Below are positions 17,142 to 26,405 of a stretch of DNA of 44,174 bases, piece after piece; position 1 is the first letter of the stretch, and every line of letters begins with the position of its first letter. The notes under the pieces were generated by a model. It was not told the origin of the DNA. It made no database searches and saw only the letters and a program-made list of their open reading frames with translations. The position numbers and the translations under genes were made by a program. Location: the NCBI RefSeq assembly GCF_016653465.1, contig NZ_NHSQ01000128.1, forward strand, positions 1 through 44,174. The letters run 5' to 3'. The stretch comes from Thiocystis minor (lineage in GTDB: Bacteria > Pseudomonadota > Gammaproteobacteria > Chromatiales > Chromatiaceae).

Positions 17142-19661
17142 TCAGGCGAGTTCCAGGTAACGCTCGGCGATGCTGCGCCAATCCATGGGCGCGACGAATT
17201 CCCGGGCCGCCGCGCCCATGTCGCGGCGGGTTTCCGGAGCGGCGAGAAGCTCGGCGATGGCCTGCGCGAATGGCTCGTGACCGTCCGCGATGCGCACATG
17301 GATCGCCGGATCGATCGGGATCCCTTCCGCTCCTTTCGAGGTGCTGACGACTGCCAGCTCCGCGGCGAAATAGTCCAGAATCTTCATGCGTGTCCCGCCT
17401 CCTTGCTGCAGTGGGACCACCGCGAGATCCGCGCCCTTGAGGTAAGGGGCCACCGAGTCGACGGGGCCGGTGAAGATCAGGTGCGGATGCAGCGTGCGTT
17501 CTGGCGGAAAAGCGCCGATCGCCAGGACCGTGACCGATACGCCAAGGCGTTCGAGTCGGGGTAGGATCTCGGCTGCCATCACCTCCATGGCCTCCAGATT
17601 CGGCGGATAGAGATAGATGCCATGGTAGACCAGAATCGCCCGCTCGCGCGGGATCCGGTAGAGGGCATGCAGATCGAGCGGCGCGGCGCGCGCGAATTGC
17701 TCCAGATCCACTCCGTGGGGGACGACATGCAGCCGTTCGGGCTCGACGCCAGCGTTGAGCAGGCGTTGCCGATCGGTCTCGGAGACCGTGATCACGGCAT
17801 CCGAGCGGTTGCACCAGGCGAGCTCGATGGTTTTGAGCAACTGCAATCCCTGGTCGGGCAGGTCGGGCGTCTGCTCCGCCAGACGCTGATACTCGACGTT
17901 ATGCTCGACCAGCAACGCTCGCCCTCCCAGCAGATCGCGCGCCCAGACCGTCGCGCGGCCATAAGCGGGGAACTCTGCCTGGTAGGTACGCGCGCCGCTC
18001 TTCAGTGCCAGATAAAGCGTGCGGGCGATGAAGCTCCAGTCACCGACCGGCGCGTACAGAAAGGCGTCGCTGGCGGGGATGCCAGCGGTGATCAGGTTCT
18101 CCAGAACGCGCGCCTGATTGGGGCCAAGCTGCTGTAACCAGAGTGGAAACCGTCGCTCGCGGAAGATGCCGTTACGCACCTCATGGTAGATGACGCGATC
18201 TTCGCTCAGCAGATAGACGCACTTGACGGCATAGGACAAGCCCCAGGCGGTGCGGTCGATCTTGACCGCCGCGCCGTGGTTGGCGGGTCTGATGTCGGAG
18301 CGTGACACCAGGATCACCGCGTCGGTTCGACGCCGCCGGCCGAGGCGTTGCGAGACAGCCATCAGCAGTCGCATCGGTCGCGACCAAGTCCGGGGGGGCA
18401 AGGGTTCGATCGGGGATTCCGCTGCCGCCTGCCGCGCGGGAGGGGCGGTCGGCGTGGCGTCCATATCCGGAGGTGGTTGGACAGGGGCTAGCGCGACCAG
18501 CGGCGGACCGGGCGTCGCCTTGCGTGGCGCGCGTAAAAATGCAAGCAATGGCGCGATCGTCTCGGCGTAATGGAAATGTTGCTCGACCAGCCGCAGGGCA
18601 TTGCCGGATTTCACGGCGATGCTGTTCGGGCGAGCAATGATCTCGTCGATCACCGCGTCGAGATCCTCTATTCGATCGACCACCCATCCGGCATCATAGG
18701 CACGGATCTGCTCGGCGAGTTCGGTATAACCGTTACAGATCAGCGGCAGGCCGTTGCGTAGAAATTCCATGGCGCGAAATGATTGGCTATGCCGCCGTTC
18801 GGGGTTCTCGTCGGCGAGTTCCACGCCAATGTGGCATTCGTCTCGCAGGTAGCGCTGCATCTCGCCGTAGGGAAGAAGCCCGAAGCGTTTGACCAGCGCG
18901 GTGGGCGCGGGGATGGCGTCGGGCTGGCCGGTGGGTTCGGCCGGTGCTGGCGCGTAGATGTAGCCCCCGGAGAACAGCGCCAGTTCCTCCCGGCCCGTGC
19001 CATGACGCTGAAGCGCCATGACCAGTCGCTCGAACCAGCGCTCGGTCTGGCGCCAGGGCCATGAGACGCCGCCGGAGACCAGGCGGAGATTCGCGCGAGA
19101 CGCCTGTCCCGCGACTCCGGCTGGGGCCGGTGGCGCAGTCTCGACGGAAATCGGCAAGACGTCCACGGGCGCCGCCGCGCGGCAGTCGAATCCCGCCAGA
19201 ATCAGCCAGCCGATGAGAAAGCTGGCCTGGCGCTGGTTGCCGACGAGAAAACGGTCGGCCCTGCGGTAGCAGGCGAGGGTGCGTCGCACCTCGTCGGAGA
19301 GATCGAGCTGTTCCTGATACATCGCCTCCAGGATCCTTGGCGCGACCACGTCCAGGACGATCGGCATGTCCAGCCAGTCCGGAAGCGTTTCGATCAGTTC
19401 CCAATAGCCCAGGATCAGGGCGTCGGGGGCTTGCGCGCGGATCAGTTCGGCGAGGGCGTCACGATCCTGATAGGCGCACACGCAGATGCCGGGACGGGGC
19501 GCTGGATTGGCGGGCGCGCCAAGCGCCGCGGGATAGGTGTGCATCACCTCGATCCCGTTTTCGGCTAAACCGCGTGCGATAAAGTAGGCACGGACGCTGT
19601 TGCCCGAGGCAATCCTCATGTCGTCCAGGTATTCGCCGTGGGTGATGAAAAGAACCTTCAT
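17142..19661 (-). CDS. Double glycosyltransferase (two GT4-like GT-B domains in tandem)
   Basis: The protein has 839 residues with two GT-B units. The first (about 1-395) begins MKVLFITHGEYLDDMR and has the LRNGLPLICNGYTELAEQ donor-side segment. A proline/alanine-rich linker (about 400-445) follows. The second (about 450-835) contains EHNVEYQRL, the VITVSETDRQRLL and VVPHGVDLEQF motifs, and the donor-binding GGGTRMKILDYFAAELAVVST segment of family 4. The start at 19661 overlaps the stop of the upstream gene as ATGA, so the two are translationally coupled. The same DNA reads open upstream to 19763 but that belongs to the neighbour. Substrates unknown; likely part of polysaccharide or glycoprotein glycan synthesis. 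Confidence 0.85.
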   Translation of the reverse strand: MKVLFITHGEYLDDMRIASGNSVRAYFIARGLAENGIEVMHTYPAALGAPANPAPRPGICVCAYQDRDALAELIRAQAPDALILGYWELIETLPDWLDMPIVLDVVAPRILEAMYQEQLDLSDEVRRTLACYRRADRFLVGNQRQASFLIGWLILAGFDCRAAAPVDVLPISVETAPPAPAGVAGQASRANLRLVSGGVSWPWRQTERWFERLVMALQRHGTGREELALFSGGYIYAPAPAEPTGQPDAIPAPTALVKRFGLLPYGEMQRYLRDECHIGVELADENPERRHSQSFRAMEFLRNGLPLICNGYTELAEQIRAYDAGWVVDRIEDLDAVIDEIIARPNSIAVKSGNALRLVEQHFHYAETIAPLLAFLRAPRKATPGPPLVALAPVQPPPDMDATPTAPPARQAAAESPIEPLPPRTWSRPMRLLMAVSQRLGRRRRTDAVILVSRSDIRPANHGAAVKIDRTAWGLSYAVKCVYLLSEDRVIYHEVRNGIFRERRFPLWLQQLGPNQARVLENLITAGIPASDAFLYAPVGDWSFIARTLYLALKSGARTYQAEFPAYGRATVWARDLLGGRALLVEHNVEYQRLAEQTPDLPDQGLQLLKTIELAWCNRSDAVITVSETDRQRLLNAGVEPERLHVVPHGVDLEQFARAAPLDLHALYRIPRERAILVYHGIYLYPPNLEAMEVMAAEILPRLERLGVSVTVLAIGAFPPERTLHPHLIFTGPVDSVAPYLKGADLAVVPLQQGGGTRMKILDYFAAELAVVSTSKGAEGIPIDPAIHVRIADGHEPFAQAIAELLAAPETRRDMGAAAREFVAPMDWRSIAERYLELA

Positions 19662-22600
19662 GGGTAGCGTTCCGACAACAAGCGTTCCAGCGTGGCGCGC
19701 GCTGTTTGGCGTGAAAAATGGGTTGCGATATTGACTAGGCCATGGCGGGCGATGGACTCCCACAACGTCTGGTACCGATACAGACCTGTCACCGCGTCGG
19801 CGAAAGATTGATCGTCCTCGCCGATCAGGATGTCGCGTCCCGCCTGCAGAAACATGCCTTCGGCGGCACAGGGCGTGGCGACAACTGGAACGCCGTAGGC
19901 CATGCTCATATTGATTTTGCCTTTCACCCCGGCACCATAGCGCAGCGGTGCGATCGAGAGACGGGCCCGCGCAAAGTAAGGAGTCACATCCTGGATGAAG
20001 CCGACGACGTGCAGACCGCGATCAGGGTCATCGAGCGCGAGCACCTCCAGGGGAGGCCGGCTACCGATGATATAGGTCGGGACGTTGCCGAGTTCTGCCC
20101 GGATGCGCGGCAGGATGTCCGCCACGTAGTGCAGAACGGCATCGACGTTGGGATGGTGGTTGAAGCCGCCGATGAAAACGATGGCGTCGCGCGCGTTGAA
20201 ATGCGTCTCGGTCGGTTGCGGATCGTGGATATTGCTCAAGATTTCGACCCGAATCTCCGGCGCTTCCATGATCAGGAGATCGCGTTCGACGGGGCTGACG
20301 ACCAGCGTGAGATCGGTCCTGCGCATCAGGTCGATCTCCTGATGTTGTCGTTGGTTCGCTTGTTCGCGTGCGAGCGGATCGCCGCGCAGATCGGCCGCGC
20401 GCTGTTCGCGCAGAAAATGCAGGTCGACGGTGTCGAACCAGAGCCAGGCCTGTGGGGCGTGGCGACGCACGGCGTCGAGGAAGACGCTGGCGACATCGAG
20501 CCGGCTGAGGATCACAAGATCGAAACTGGCGCCGCGCCGTTCCAGAAAATCTGGAATCGAGCTGGTCTGGGAGGTGTGAATGACCTCCACCCCGCGATGC
20601 TGAAGCTGTGGACCATAGGGTTCGCAGAAATCAAGATTCGAGGGGACGAAAGTGACATGCCAGCCCAGGTCGAGAAAGATCTCCAGCAAGCCGGCCATCC
20701 GCAGCGAGCCGGAATCCTGGTCCGGGGTCAGCATGACCGCGTCCACCACGAGCAGCCGGCGCCGATGATTTAACGGTCTTGATGGATGGACAGGCATGTC
20801 TGACTTGGGATCGTCGACGATTACGCTGACTTCGGGTTGATAAAGGATGGACCAGCCAAGCGTACGCATCTCCTGGCAGAGGTTTTCGAACATGAAATCG
20901 TCCGCCGGCGATCGATCCGCGGACGCGCTTTCTCCGATTGCCTGTTTGAGCGGTTCGCCAGCCGTGCGTCGGTTGAGGGCTTCGCGGACCGCGTGGAGGT
21001 TCAATAACAGACAAGCCTTCGCGCCAGCGTCTACCTGGCGCGGATAGTTGTACTCGGGCGCTTGCGGATCGTCGCCCGATCCGATGCTGAGCCAGCGTCC
21101 GTCATGGGTATGCAGGAAGCCGGCATTCGCCAGTCGTCCGTCGGTTCCGATCGCCTTGGCACAGATCGCGCCGGCGGGAGGGCAGGTTGAGGGGGCGTCT
21201 TCTGGCGTTTTCAGGAGCAACGCCATCCATGCCAGCGGTTGTACCGATGTGCTGGAGAGCAAGAGCAGCCAGTCCCCGGCGGTCCGATCGAGCGCGTTGG
21301 TAAGCCATGCGGTGCCTCCCTTATCAGCGTGACACGGTAACGCCTTTATACCCTCCAACCGGTTGGCGAGGATCGCGCCAAGCGCACTCTGGCGGGGACC
21401 GAGTCGCAGCAGAACCTCGAACGGTGGCATTTCTCGCTCCCGCGTCAGCTCTTCCAGCAGGCGACGCGCCTCTGAGAGCGTCAGCGAATGATCGATGAGC
21501 ACGGAGACGATGGGGCGTGGAGGCGATGGCAAAACAAGCGCTTCGATCTCCAGGATCTGCCACAGATCCGCTAGGCGCGGACCGCCGCTGGCACCTGACG
21601 GTCGCAGTCGGTCAATCGATGATCGCAGCACGGCCGCTGGCCCAAAGGCTTTCGACATCTCGGCCAGGTGCGCCGCATGGGTCAGGAATCTGAAGACCGG
21701 CGCCAATGACCGGCGCGCAAGGTTCCCAAGCGCATCGCCTGTCCAAGCGATTCCATTCAGGATCTGTCCATGAAAGGAGCGGTATCGGGCGAGTTCTTCC
21801 CGGCGCTGGATGACGTCGCTTAAGGCATGGATCCCGAGTAGGTTCAGCCATTCGCGGACGGTGTCCCGCGCCTCATCGGCTAAGCGTTGGTGTGCTTCGG
21901 ATGTCAGGAGACGCTCGTTCAGGAGGCCGAGATTGATCTCCAGGTCGCGTTTTTCGTTGGAGAGTCGCGAGTAGCGCTCCTGTAACTTGCTGGCTTCGGT
22001 CTGGAGTCGGTCAAGCTGGTTGAGCAACTCCGGGATCTTTCCCGCCTCGGCATTGACTCGGTCGAAATGTCCGAGTAATTCCGCCATCTCTTTGGCATGC
22101 CGCTCGCCTTGCTCACGCAGTTCAAAATACATGGAGCGGTATTTGGCATAGTCGGCGATCGCCAATACTTGCTCCAGACTCCATCGTGAGCGCCACTTGC
22201 CGAACAAGGCGACAAGACCGCGGTTCATCATCGGATCCGCCTGACGGATCCCGAACCCACTGTCACCGGCGACCCGATAGACCGCGCTCACATGATCGAC
22301 ATGCACCAGATCGGTGAGTGCGCTGAGCTGAATCCAGAAATCCCAGTCTTCGTAGACATCAAACGATTCGTCGAAGCGCAATGCGGGTCCAATCAGTTGG
22401 CGGCTGAACAGAACCGCATGAATCGGGAGATAGTTTTCCACCAGCAGGCGCACCGGATCATGCGGCTGATTGAAGACATGCGTGACCTGCCAGGTGCCGT
22501 CGGGAATCCGGGTCCGGCATTCGATCCCCGCATAGGCGGCCAGCGCGCCGTTCGAGGTTTCGATTGCGCTCATAAGTCCGGCGACATGCTCTGGCATGAA

Positions 22601-23680
22601 CCAGTCATCGTCATCGAGGAAGATGACATAGTCTCCAGAAGCCGCCTCCAGCCCCGTGTTCGCGGCGGTGGAACGGCCCAGTAAGGCACCGGTCGACACT
22701 GTGCGCAGCGGGAATTCGCCGCACCGATCAGAGCGTCCCAGATCCCGTTGTCCTTTCACATCGACCAGGATCACCTCAAGATGGCGATAGGTCTGCGCGG
22801 CGACAGAGTCCAGTGCTTCATCCAGCGTGCGGCGTCCCATCGAGCGAATCACGACCGATATCAGCGGCCGTGATTTGGCGCCCCGTGCGGTTCGCTCGTC
22901 AGCACGCGTCGCCAGATTGGGCAGTTGGTCGGGGAGGTCGCCGGCCGCCGCCAGCCAATAGGCTTCTACCGCCACCGTCCCGGGTGGCAGGTCGAAGGTG
23001 CGCACCGTATTTAAGGCCAGAGTCTGCCGGTCCAGCGGTGTCGCGGTCATTCGCGAACGGAAACAGTTCATCGCCAGTTGTTTCAGTTCCAGGTTCGCCG
23101 TAATGTCGAGCAGTCGGTTCGGAGTTGGGGCCAGCGGGATGCCGATCTCATAAACCGCCAGCTTGCAACGGCTCTTCGAGCGCCGCACGGCTTCGCGCGC
23201 AATCAAGCCCAGGCAAGCGCGAACTGGAGCGGGGTCTGTCGCCGAGGGAGCATAGAGCAGCGAGGCGTCAAGCGCTGCGATCAGTCGCATGACTCGACGC
23301 ACGGCATATTCGTCATAGATGAAGCGCCCCACCGCTCTGCGCCAGAAGTGGGGGGGCGGATAGCCGAGACAGGCGGCCGCGGCATGGCTTTCCGCATCCA
23401 GGGCGGTGGCTGCATCGCGTGACGAACCTGGTTCGCCCGTGACTATAACCATGACTTGATCGCCGGCATGGACATGGTTGGCGAGTGCGCCCCCGCAGCC
23501 GAAAATTTCGTCTCCGGGGTATGCGGCGAGGGCGAGGACAGGGCCGGCGTCCAAGGCGAACACTGGATGGCGCGCAATCTGTTGTGTCTCAAGGCTAGTC
23601 ATACAACGGCAACAGGCGATCAAGGGAGAACGGGATTGGGGTTGTGGATTCTTTTCGCTGACGGCGCGATGATACACCAT
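19658..23680 (-). CDS. Giant multidomain glycosyltransferase with N-terminal degenerate PIG-L deacetylase domain
   Basis: The protein has 1340 residues. In order: a PIG-L/LmbE-like domain (about 45-255); a GT2 domain (about 272-490) with ISVVIRSMGRRTLDEAL and FLDDDDW at 355-360; a coiled coil (about 520-600); a second, weak GT2-like region (about 720-950) opening with VSVLIDHSLTLSEA; and a GT4 domain (about 965-1335) with VFIGGFNHHPNVDA and the donor segment RYGAGVKGKINMSMAYGVPVV. In the PIG-L part the normal AHPDDE is AYPGDE (53-58), so the metal-binding histidine and the catalytic aspartate are replaced. The C-terminal HPDH motif is not visible either. The start could also be ATG 23602. The gene is divergent from a phosphorelay kinase. 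Confidence 0.8.
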   Translation of the reverse strand: MVYHRAVSEKNPQPQSRSPLIACCRCMTSLETQQIARHPVFALDAGPVLALAAYPGDEIFGCGGALANHVHAGDQVMVIVTGEPGSSRDAATALDAESHAAAACLGYPPPHFWRRAVGRFIYDEYAVRRVMRLIAALDASLLYAPSATDPAPVRACLGLIAREAVRRSKSRCKLAVYEIGIPLAPTPNRLLDITANLELKQLAMNCFRSRMTATPLDRQTLALNTVRTFDLPPGTVAVEAYWLAAAGDLPDQLPNLATRADERTARGAKSRPLISVVIRSMGRRTLDEALDSVAAQTYRHLEVILVDVKGQRDLGRSDRCGEFPLRTVSTGALLGRSTAANTGLEAASGDYVIFLDDDDWFMPEHVAGLMSAIETSNGALAAYAGIECRTRIPDGTWQVTHVFNQPHDPVRLLVENYLPIHAVLFSRQLIGPALRFDESFDVYEDWDFWIQLSALTDLVHVDHVSAVYRVAGDSGFGIRQADPMMNRGLVALFGKWRSRWSLEQVLAIADYAKYRSMYFELREQGERHAKEMAELLGHFDRVNAEAGKIPELLNQLDRLQTEASKLQERYSRLSNEKRDLEINLGLLNERLLTSEAHQRLADEARDTVREWLNLLGIHALSDVIQRREELARYRSFHGQILNGIAWTGDALGNLARRSLAPVFRFLTHAAHLAEMSKAFGPAAVLRSSIDRLRPSGASGGPRLADLWQILEIEALVLPSPPRPIVSVLIDHSLTLSEARRLLEELTREREMPPFEVLLRLGPRQSALGAILANRLEGIKALPCHADKGGTAWLTNALDRTAGDWLLLLSSTSVQPLAWMALLLKTPEDAPSTCPPAGAICAKAIGTDGRLANAGFLHTHDGRWLSIGSGDDPQAPEYNYPRQVDAGAKACLLLNLHAVREALNRRTAGEPLKQAIGESASADRSPADDFMFENLCQEMRTLGWSILYQPEVSVIVDDPKSDMPVHPSRPLNHRRRLLVVDAVMLTPDQDSGSLRMAGLLEIFLDLGWHVTFVPSNLDFCEPYGPQLQHRGVEVIHTSQTSSIPDFLERRGASFDLVILSRLDVASVFLDAVRRHAPQAWLWFDTVDLHFLREQRAADLRGDPLAREQANQRQHQEIDLMRRTDLTLVVSPVERDLLIMEAPEIRVEILSNIHDPQPTETHFNARDAIVFIGGFNHHPNVDAVLHYVADILPRIRAELGNVPTYIIGSRPPLEVLALDDPDRGLHVVGFIQDVTPYFARARLSIAPLRYGAGVKGKINMSMAYGVPVVATPCAAEGMFLQAGRDILIGEDDQSFADAVTGLYRYQTLWESIARHGLVNIATHFSRQTARATLERLLSERYP

Positions 23681-23712
23681 GCTTCTTGCTGATATTCGTT
23701 ACCTTCCTCATT

Positions 23713-23727
23713 CAGTGTTTGACACTG
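23713..23727. promoter_or_regulatory. Perfect inverted repeat CAGTGT-TTG-ACACTG in a divergent promoter region
   Basis: A 6+3+6 palindrome lies in the 99 bases between the giant glycosyltransferase and the kinase gene. It overlaps a consensus -35 hexamer TTGACA (23719-23724) facing the kinase. No good -10 hexamer follows at 16-18 bases, so promoter use is uncertain. It could be an operator shared by both genes. Confidence 0.35.
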
Positions 23728-23779
23728 TCGATGAGCGAGCGCCATCAACCGCTAACCTGATGCGTCACGGAGGATAGCA

Positions 23780-25666
23780 ATGTTCGCGGACACTCTGGAC
23801 GATACCGCCGAACTCTGCCTGATTCGGTCGGCGGGCGAGCTTTTTCATCTTGTGAGAGACGGTGTTCTCCTCACCGACGTCACGCCGCGCATTCTCTCGG
23901 TGAATTCAGCGTTTTCCCGAATTACCGGTTACGCCGAGTGCGACGTTAAGGGACTAAATCCGAACTTTCTCAAGTCCGGTCGTCATGCGCCGGATTTCTA
24001 TCGGCGTCTGTGGCAGAAGCTGATTGAGGATGGTCATTGGCATGGTGAAATCTGGAACCGCCGCAAGAACGGAGAGGAGTATCTCGCACTCCTGACGATC
24101 CGGGCGATTCGGAATGCTCAGGGCGAGGCGCTCGGGTATCTGGGCGTCTTTGGCGACCAGAGTCAGGCGAAGCGGGAACAGGAGCTGGAGGCCGCCAAGC
24201 ATGCGGCCGAGGACGCCGCGCGCGCCAAGGCCCAGTTTCTTGCGAATATGAGCCATGAGATCCGCACGCCGCTCACGGCGATCATCGGCTTTGCCGAAAC
24301 CATGATCGATAGCCGTCAGACGTTGGCCGAACGCGCCCAGGCGGTGGATATCATTATCCACAACGGCCGTCATCTGCAGTCGCTCCTGAATGACATCCTG
24401 GACTTCTCCAAAATTCAGGCGAAACGGATCGAGGTGGAACACCTGGAAACCTCCCTGCCGGATTTGTTGGCCGGCGTCGTGGAAGTCGCGCGGGCGCAAG
24501 CCGAGGAGAAAAAACTGGAGTTCGGCGTGCATTTCATGCCGCCTTTGCCGCTGACGATCCACACTGATCCGACCCGCGCACGGCAAATTCTGATGAATCT
24601 TCTGAACAATGCCATCAAGTTCACCGATACCGGCGCGGTTCGTCTGATCGTGAGCTTTTCGCCAGAACAGGAACAGCTTCACGTCGCGGTGCAGGATACC
24701 GGTTGCGGCATCGAAGAGAGTCAACTGATGTCCTTGTTCGAGCCATTCGCCCAAGAGGATCGTTCCATCAGCCGGCGTTTTGGCGGCACTGGTCTCGGGC
24801 TCTCCATCTCCAAGGAGTTAGCGGAGAATCTGGGGGGCGGTATTCGGGTCACCAGCTTTGCGGGCATCGGTTCCGTCTTCGTTGCCATGCTGGCGACAGG
24901 GCGGGTCGCGGCCGCGGATCTGTCCTGGGATATCCGTGTCTTTAACCAATCCTCTCAGGTGAGCCCGGTGAGGACGGTCCGTCCTCCGACGCTCAGCGGC
25001 AGAATCCTGGTCGTGGACGATAATCGTGCCAATCAGGAGTTGATTTCCCTGTATCTACGACGCTGCGGACTGGCGGCGGAGATTGCCGGGAATGGTCAGG
25101 AGGCCGTGGATATGGCCCAGCAGTCGGTGTTCGATCTGGTGCTGATGGATATGCGAATGCCCGTGATGGGCGGACTCGACGCCACCGAAATACTGCGGCT
25201 GACTGGCTTCAGTCAACCGATTGTGGCGCTCAGCGCAAACATTGACCGGCCCGACATCGAAGCGGCGCTGGCCGCGGGTTGCGATGCCTATCTGCCTAAA
25301 CCTATTCATCTGGACACATTTTATCAAATGCTCGCGCGCTATTTGCCTAATGGGGAGACAAATCGGATGACACCGGGCCTGATCGACTGCCGGGTCGGCG
25401 AAGATCCGGAACTTGAACGGTTGCGTGCGGAATTTCTGGCCGAATTGCCAGGCAGAATGGCGAAGCTCCGAACCGCTTTTGCTGCGGGGGATCAGGAAAC
25501 CCTGCGCTCTCAGGCGCATCAGATCAAGGGCGTTGGAGCGAATTTCGGAATGCCGGAACTGACACGCCTGGCTGGCGCCATGGAATTCCAATTGTTGCGG
25601 GGTGACTTGTGCGAAGTCGCCTGCTTGCTCGATGACATGGAGCGATCATGGCAGTCATCGCTTTAA
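23780..25666 (+). CDS. Hybrid sensor histidine kinase: PAS, HisKA, HATPase, receiver, Hpt
   Basis: This 628-residue soluble phosphorelay kinase has no membrane segment. A PAS domain (about 20-130) has a typical FLKSGRHAPDFYRRLW stretch and PAC end. A short coiled coil leads to the phosphoacceptor H159 (NMSHEIRTPLTAIIGF). The ATPase has NLLNNAIKF, DTGCGI and GGTGLGL boxes. The receiver has D457 in LMDMRMP and K507. The C-terminal Hpt has the phosphohistidine H580 (AHQIKGVGANFG). All relay residues are present. A GGAGG precedes the ATG. The next gene overlaps by 19 bases and encodes the likely output receiver. It is divergent from the giant glycosyltransferase operon, which could be a target. 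Confidence 0.92.
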   Translation: MFADTLDDTAELCLIRSAGELFHLVRDGVLLTDVTPRILSVNSAFSRITGYAECDVKGLNPNFLKSGRHAPDFYRRLWQKLIEDGHWHGEIWNRRKNGEEYLALLTIRAIRNAQGEALGYLGVFGDQSQAKREQELEAAKHAAEDAARAKAQFLANMSHEIRTPLTAIIGFAETMIDSRQTLAERAQAVDIIIHNGRHLQSLLNDILDFSKIQAKRIEVEHLETSLPDLLAGVVEVARAQAEEKKLEFGVHFMPPLPLTIHTDPTRARQILMNLLNNAIKFTDTGAVRLIVSFSPEQEQLHVAVQDTGCGIEESQLMSLFEPFAQEDRSISRRFGGTGLGLSISKELAENLGGGIRVTSFAGIGSVFVAMLATGRVAAADLSWDIRVFNQSSQVSPVRTVRPPTLSGRILVVDDNRANQELISLYLRRCGLAAEIAGNGQEAVDMAQQSVFDLVLMDMRMPVMGGLDATEILRLTGFSQPIVALSANIDRPDIEAALAAGCDAYLPKPIHLDTFYQMLARYLPNGETNRMTPGLIDCRVGEDPELERLRAEFLAELPGRMAKLRTAFAAGDQETLRSQAHQIKGVGANFGMPELTRLAGAMEFQLLRGDLCEVACLLDDMERSWQSSL

Positions 25667-26307
25667 TGGCTCCCGTCGTGGCAACGGACATTGTCGCTGG
25701 AGAGCCATTGCCCTACCACATCTATCTTGCGAACGGAGTCCCGCTCGCGAACCGCGGGCAGATCCTGACCGATCCAGATCAGTTGGAGATCCTACGGTGC
25801 CAGGGCTGGCGGGGGGTGAGCGAGGAAGGTGTTCCGCCAGCCGATGCAATTCCCCCGGACGAGGCGGCTTTGCGCATGGATCGGCAGGCACCGGTGCGGT
25901 GCCAGCCCCAGGCACGACCTGTCTTATCCGAAGCCACGGGGCTGGTGGCGGACGATATGCCATTGTCGCTCAAGTTGCTGTCGCGTCTGCTCCGCGAACA
26001 GGGCGTCCATCGGATTGTCGCGGCGGAGAACGGTCGTCAGGCCGTGGGTCAGTTTTTCCGGCAACGACCGCCGCTGGTCTTTCTCGATATCGACATGCCG
26101 GGCCTGGATGGCATCGATGTCCTCAAACAGATCAAGTCCTGGTCGCCGGAGACGTTCGTCTGTCTGGTGAGCGGCAATGCCACCATGGTCAATGTCAAAG
26201 TGGCTAAGACGTATGGGGTGGACGCCTTCCTGGTGAAGCCAATCAGCGGACTGAATTTGCAGCGGGTATTGTCATTGTACGGCCCGTTGACGCTCTCGGC
26301 GGACTAA
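25648..26307 (+). CDS. Response regulator with an extra N-terminal domain, no DNA-binding output
   Basis: The protein has 219 residues. The C-terminal receiver (about 97-212) has the acidic pair D102/D103, phosphoacceptor D147 (LVFLDIDMPGLDG) and K197. The N-terminal 85 residues contain PYHIYLANGVPLANRGQIL, which I recognise only as resembling short domains found before HD-GYP or receiver modules. No DNA-binding or enzymatic output follows, so it may act by protein contact. The ATG lies 19 bases inside the kinase gene with GGAG seven bases upstream, so the two are coupled. It is probably the final receiver of the Hpt-containing kinase. Confidence 0.85.
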   Translation: MAVIALMAPVVATDIVAGEPLPYHIYLANGVPLANRGQILTDPDQLEILRCQGWRGVSEEGVPPADAIPPDEAALRMDRQAPVRCQPQARPVLSEATGLVADDMPLSLKLLSRLLREQGVHRIVAAENGRQAVGQFFRQRPPLVFLDIDMPGLDGIDVLKQIKSWSPETFVCLVSGNATMVNVKVAKTYGVDAFLVKPISGLNLQRVLSLYGPLTLSAD

Positions 26308-26405
26308 GCGAATCGCGGGCAATGGGCGGTAAATCGATCTGGAATGGCGCATCTCTGGCGGCGGTTGTTATCTCTTGCCGCTCGCCGGTGGGCGTGCAGT
26401 CAGCG

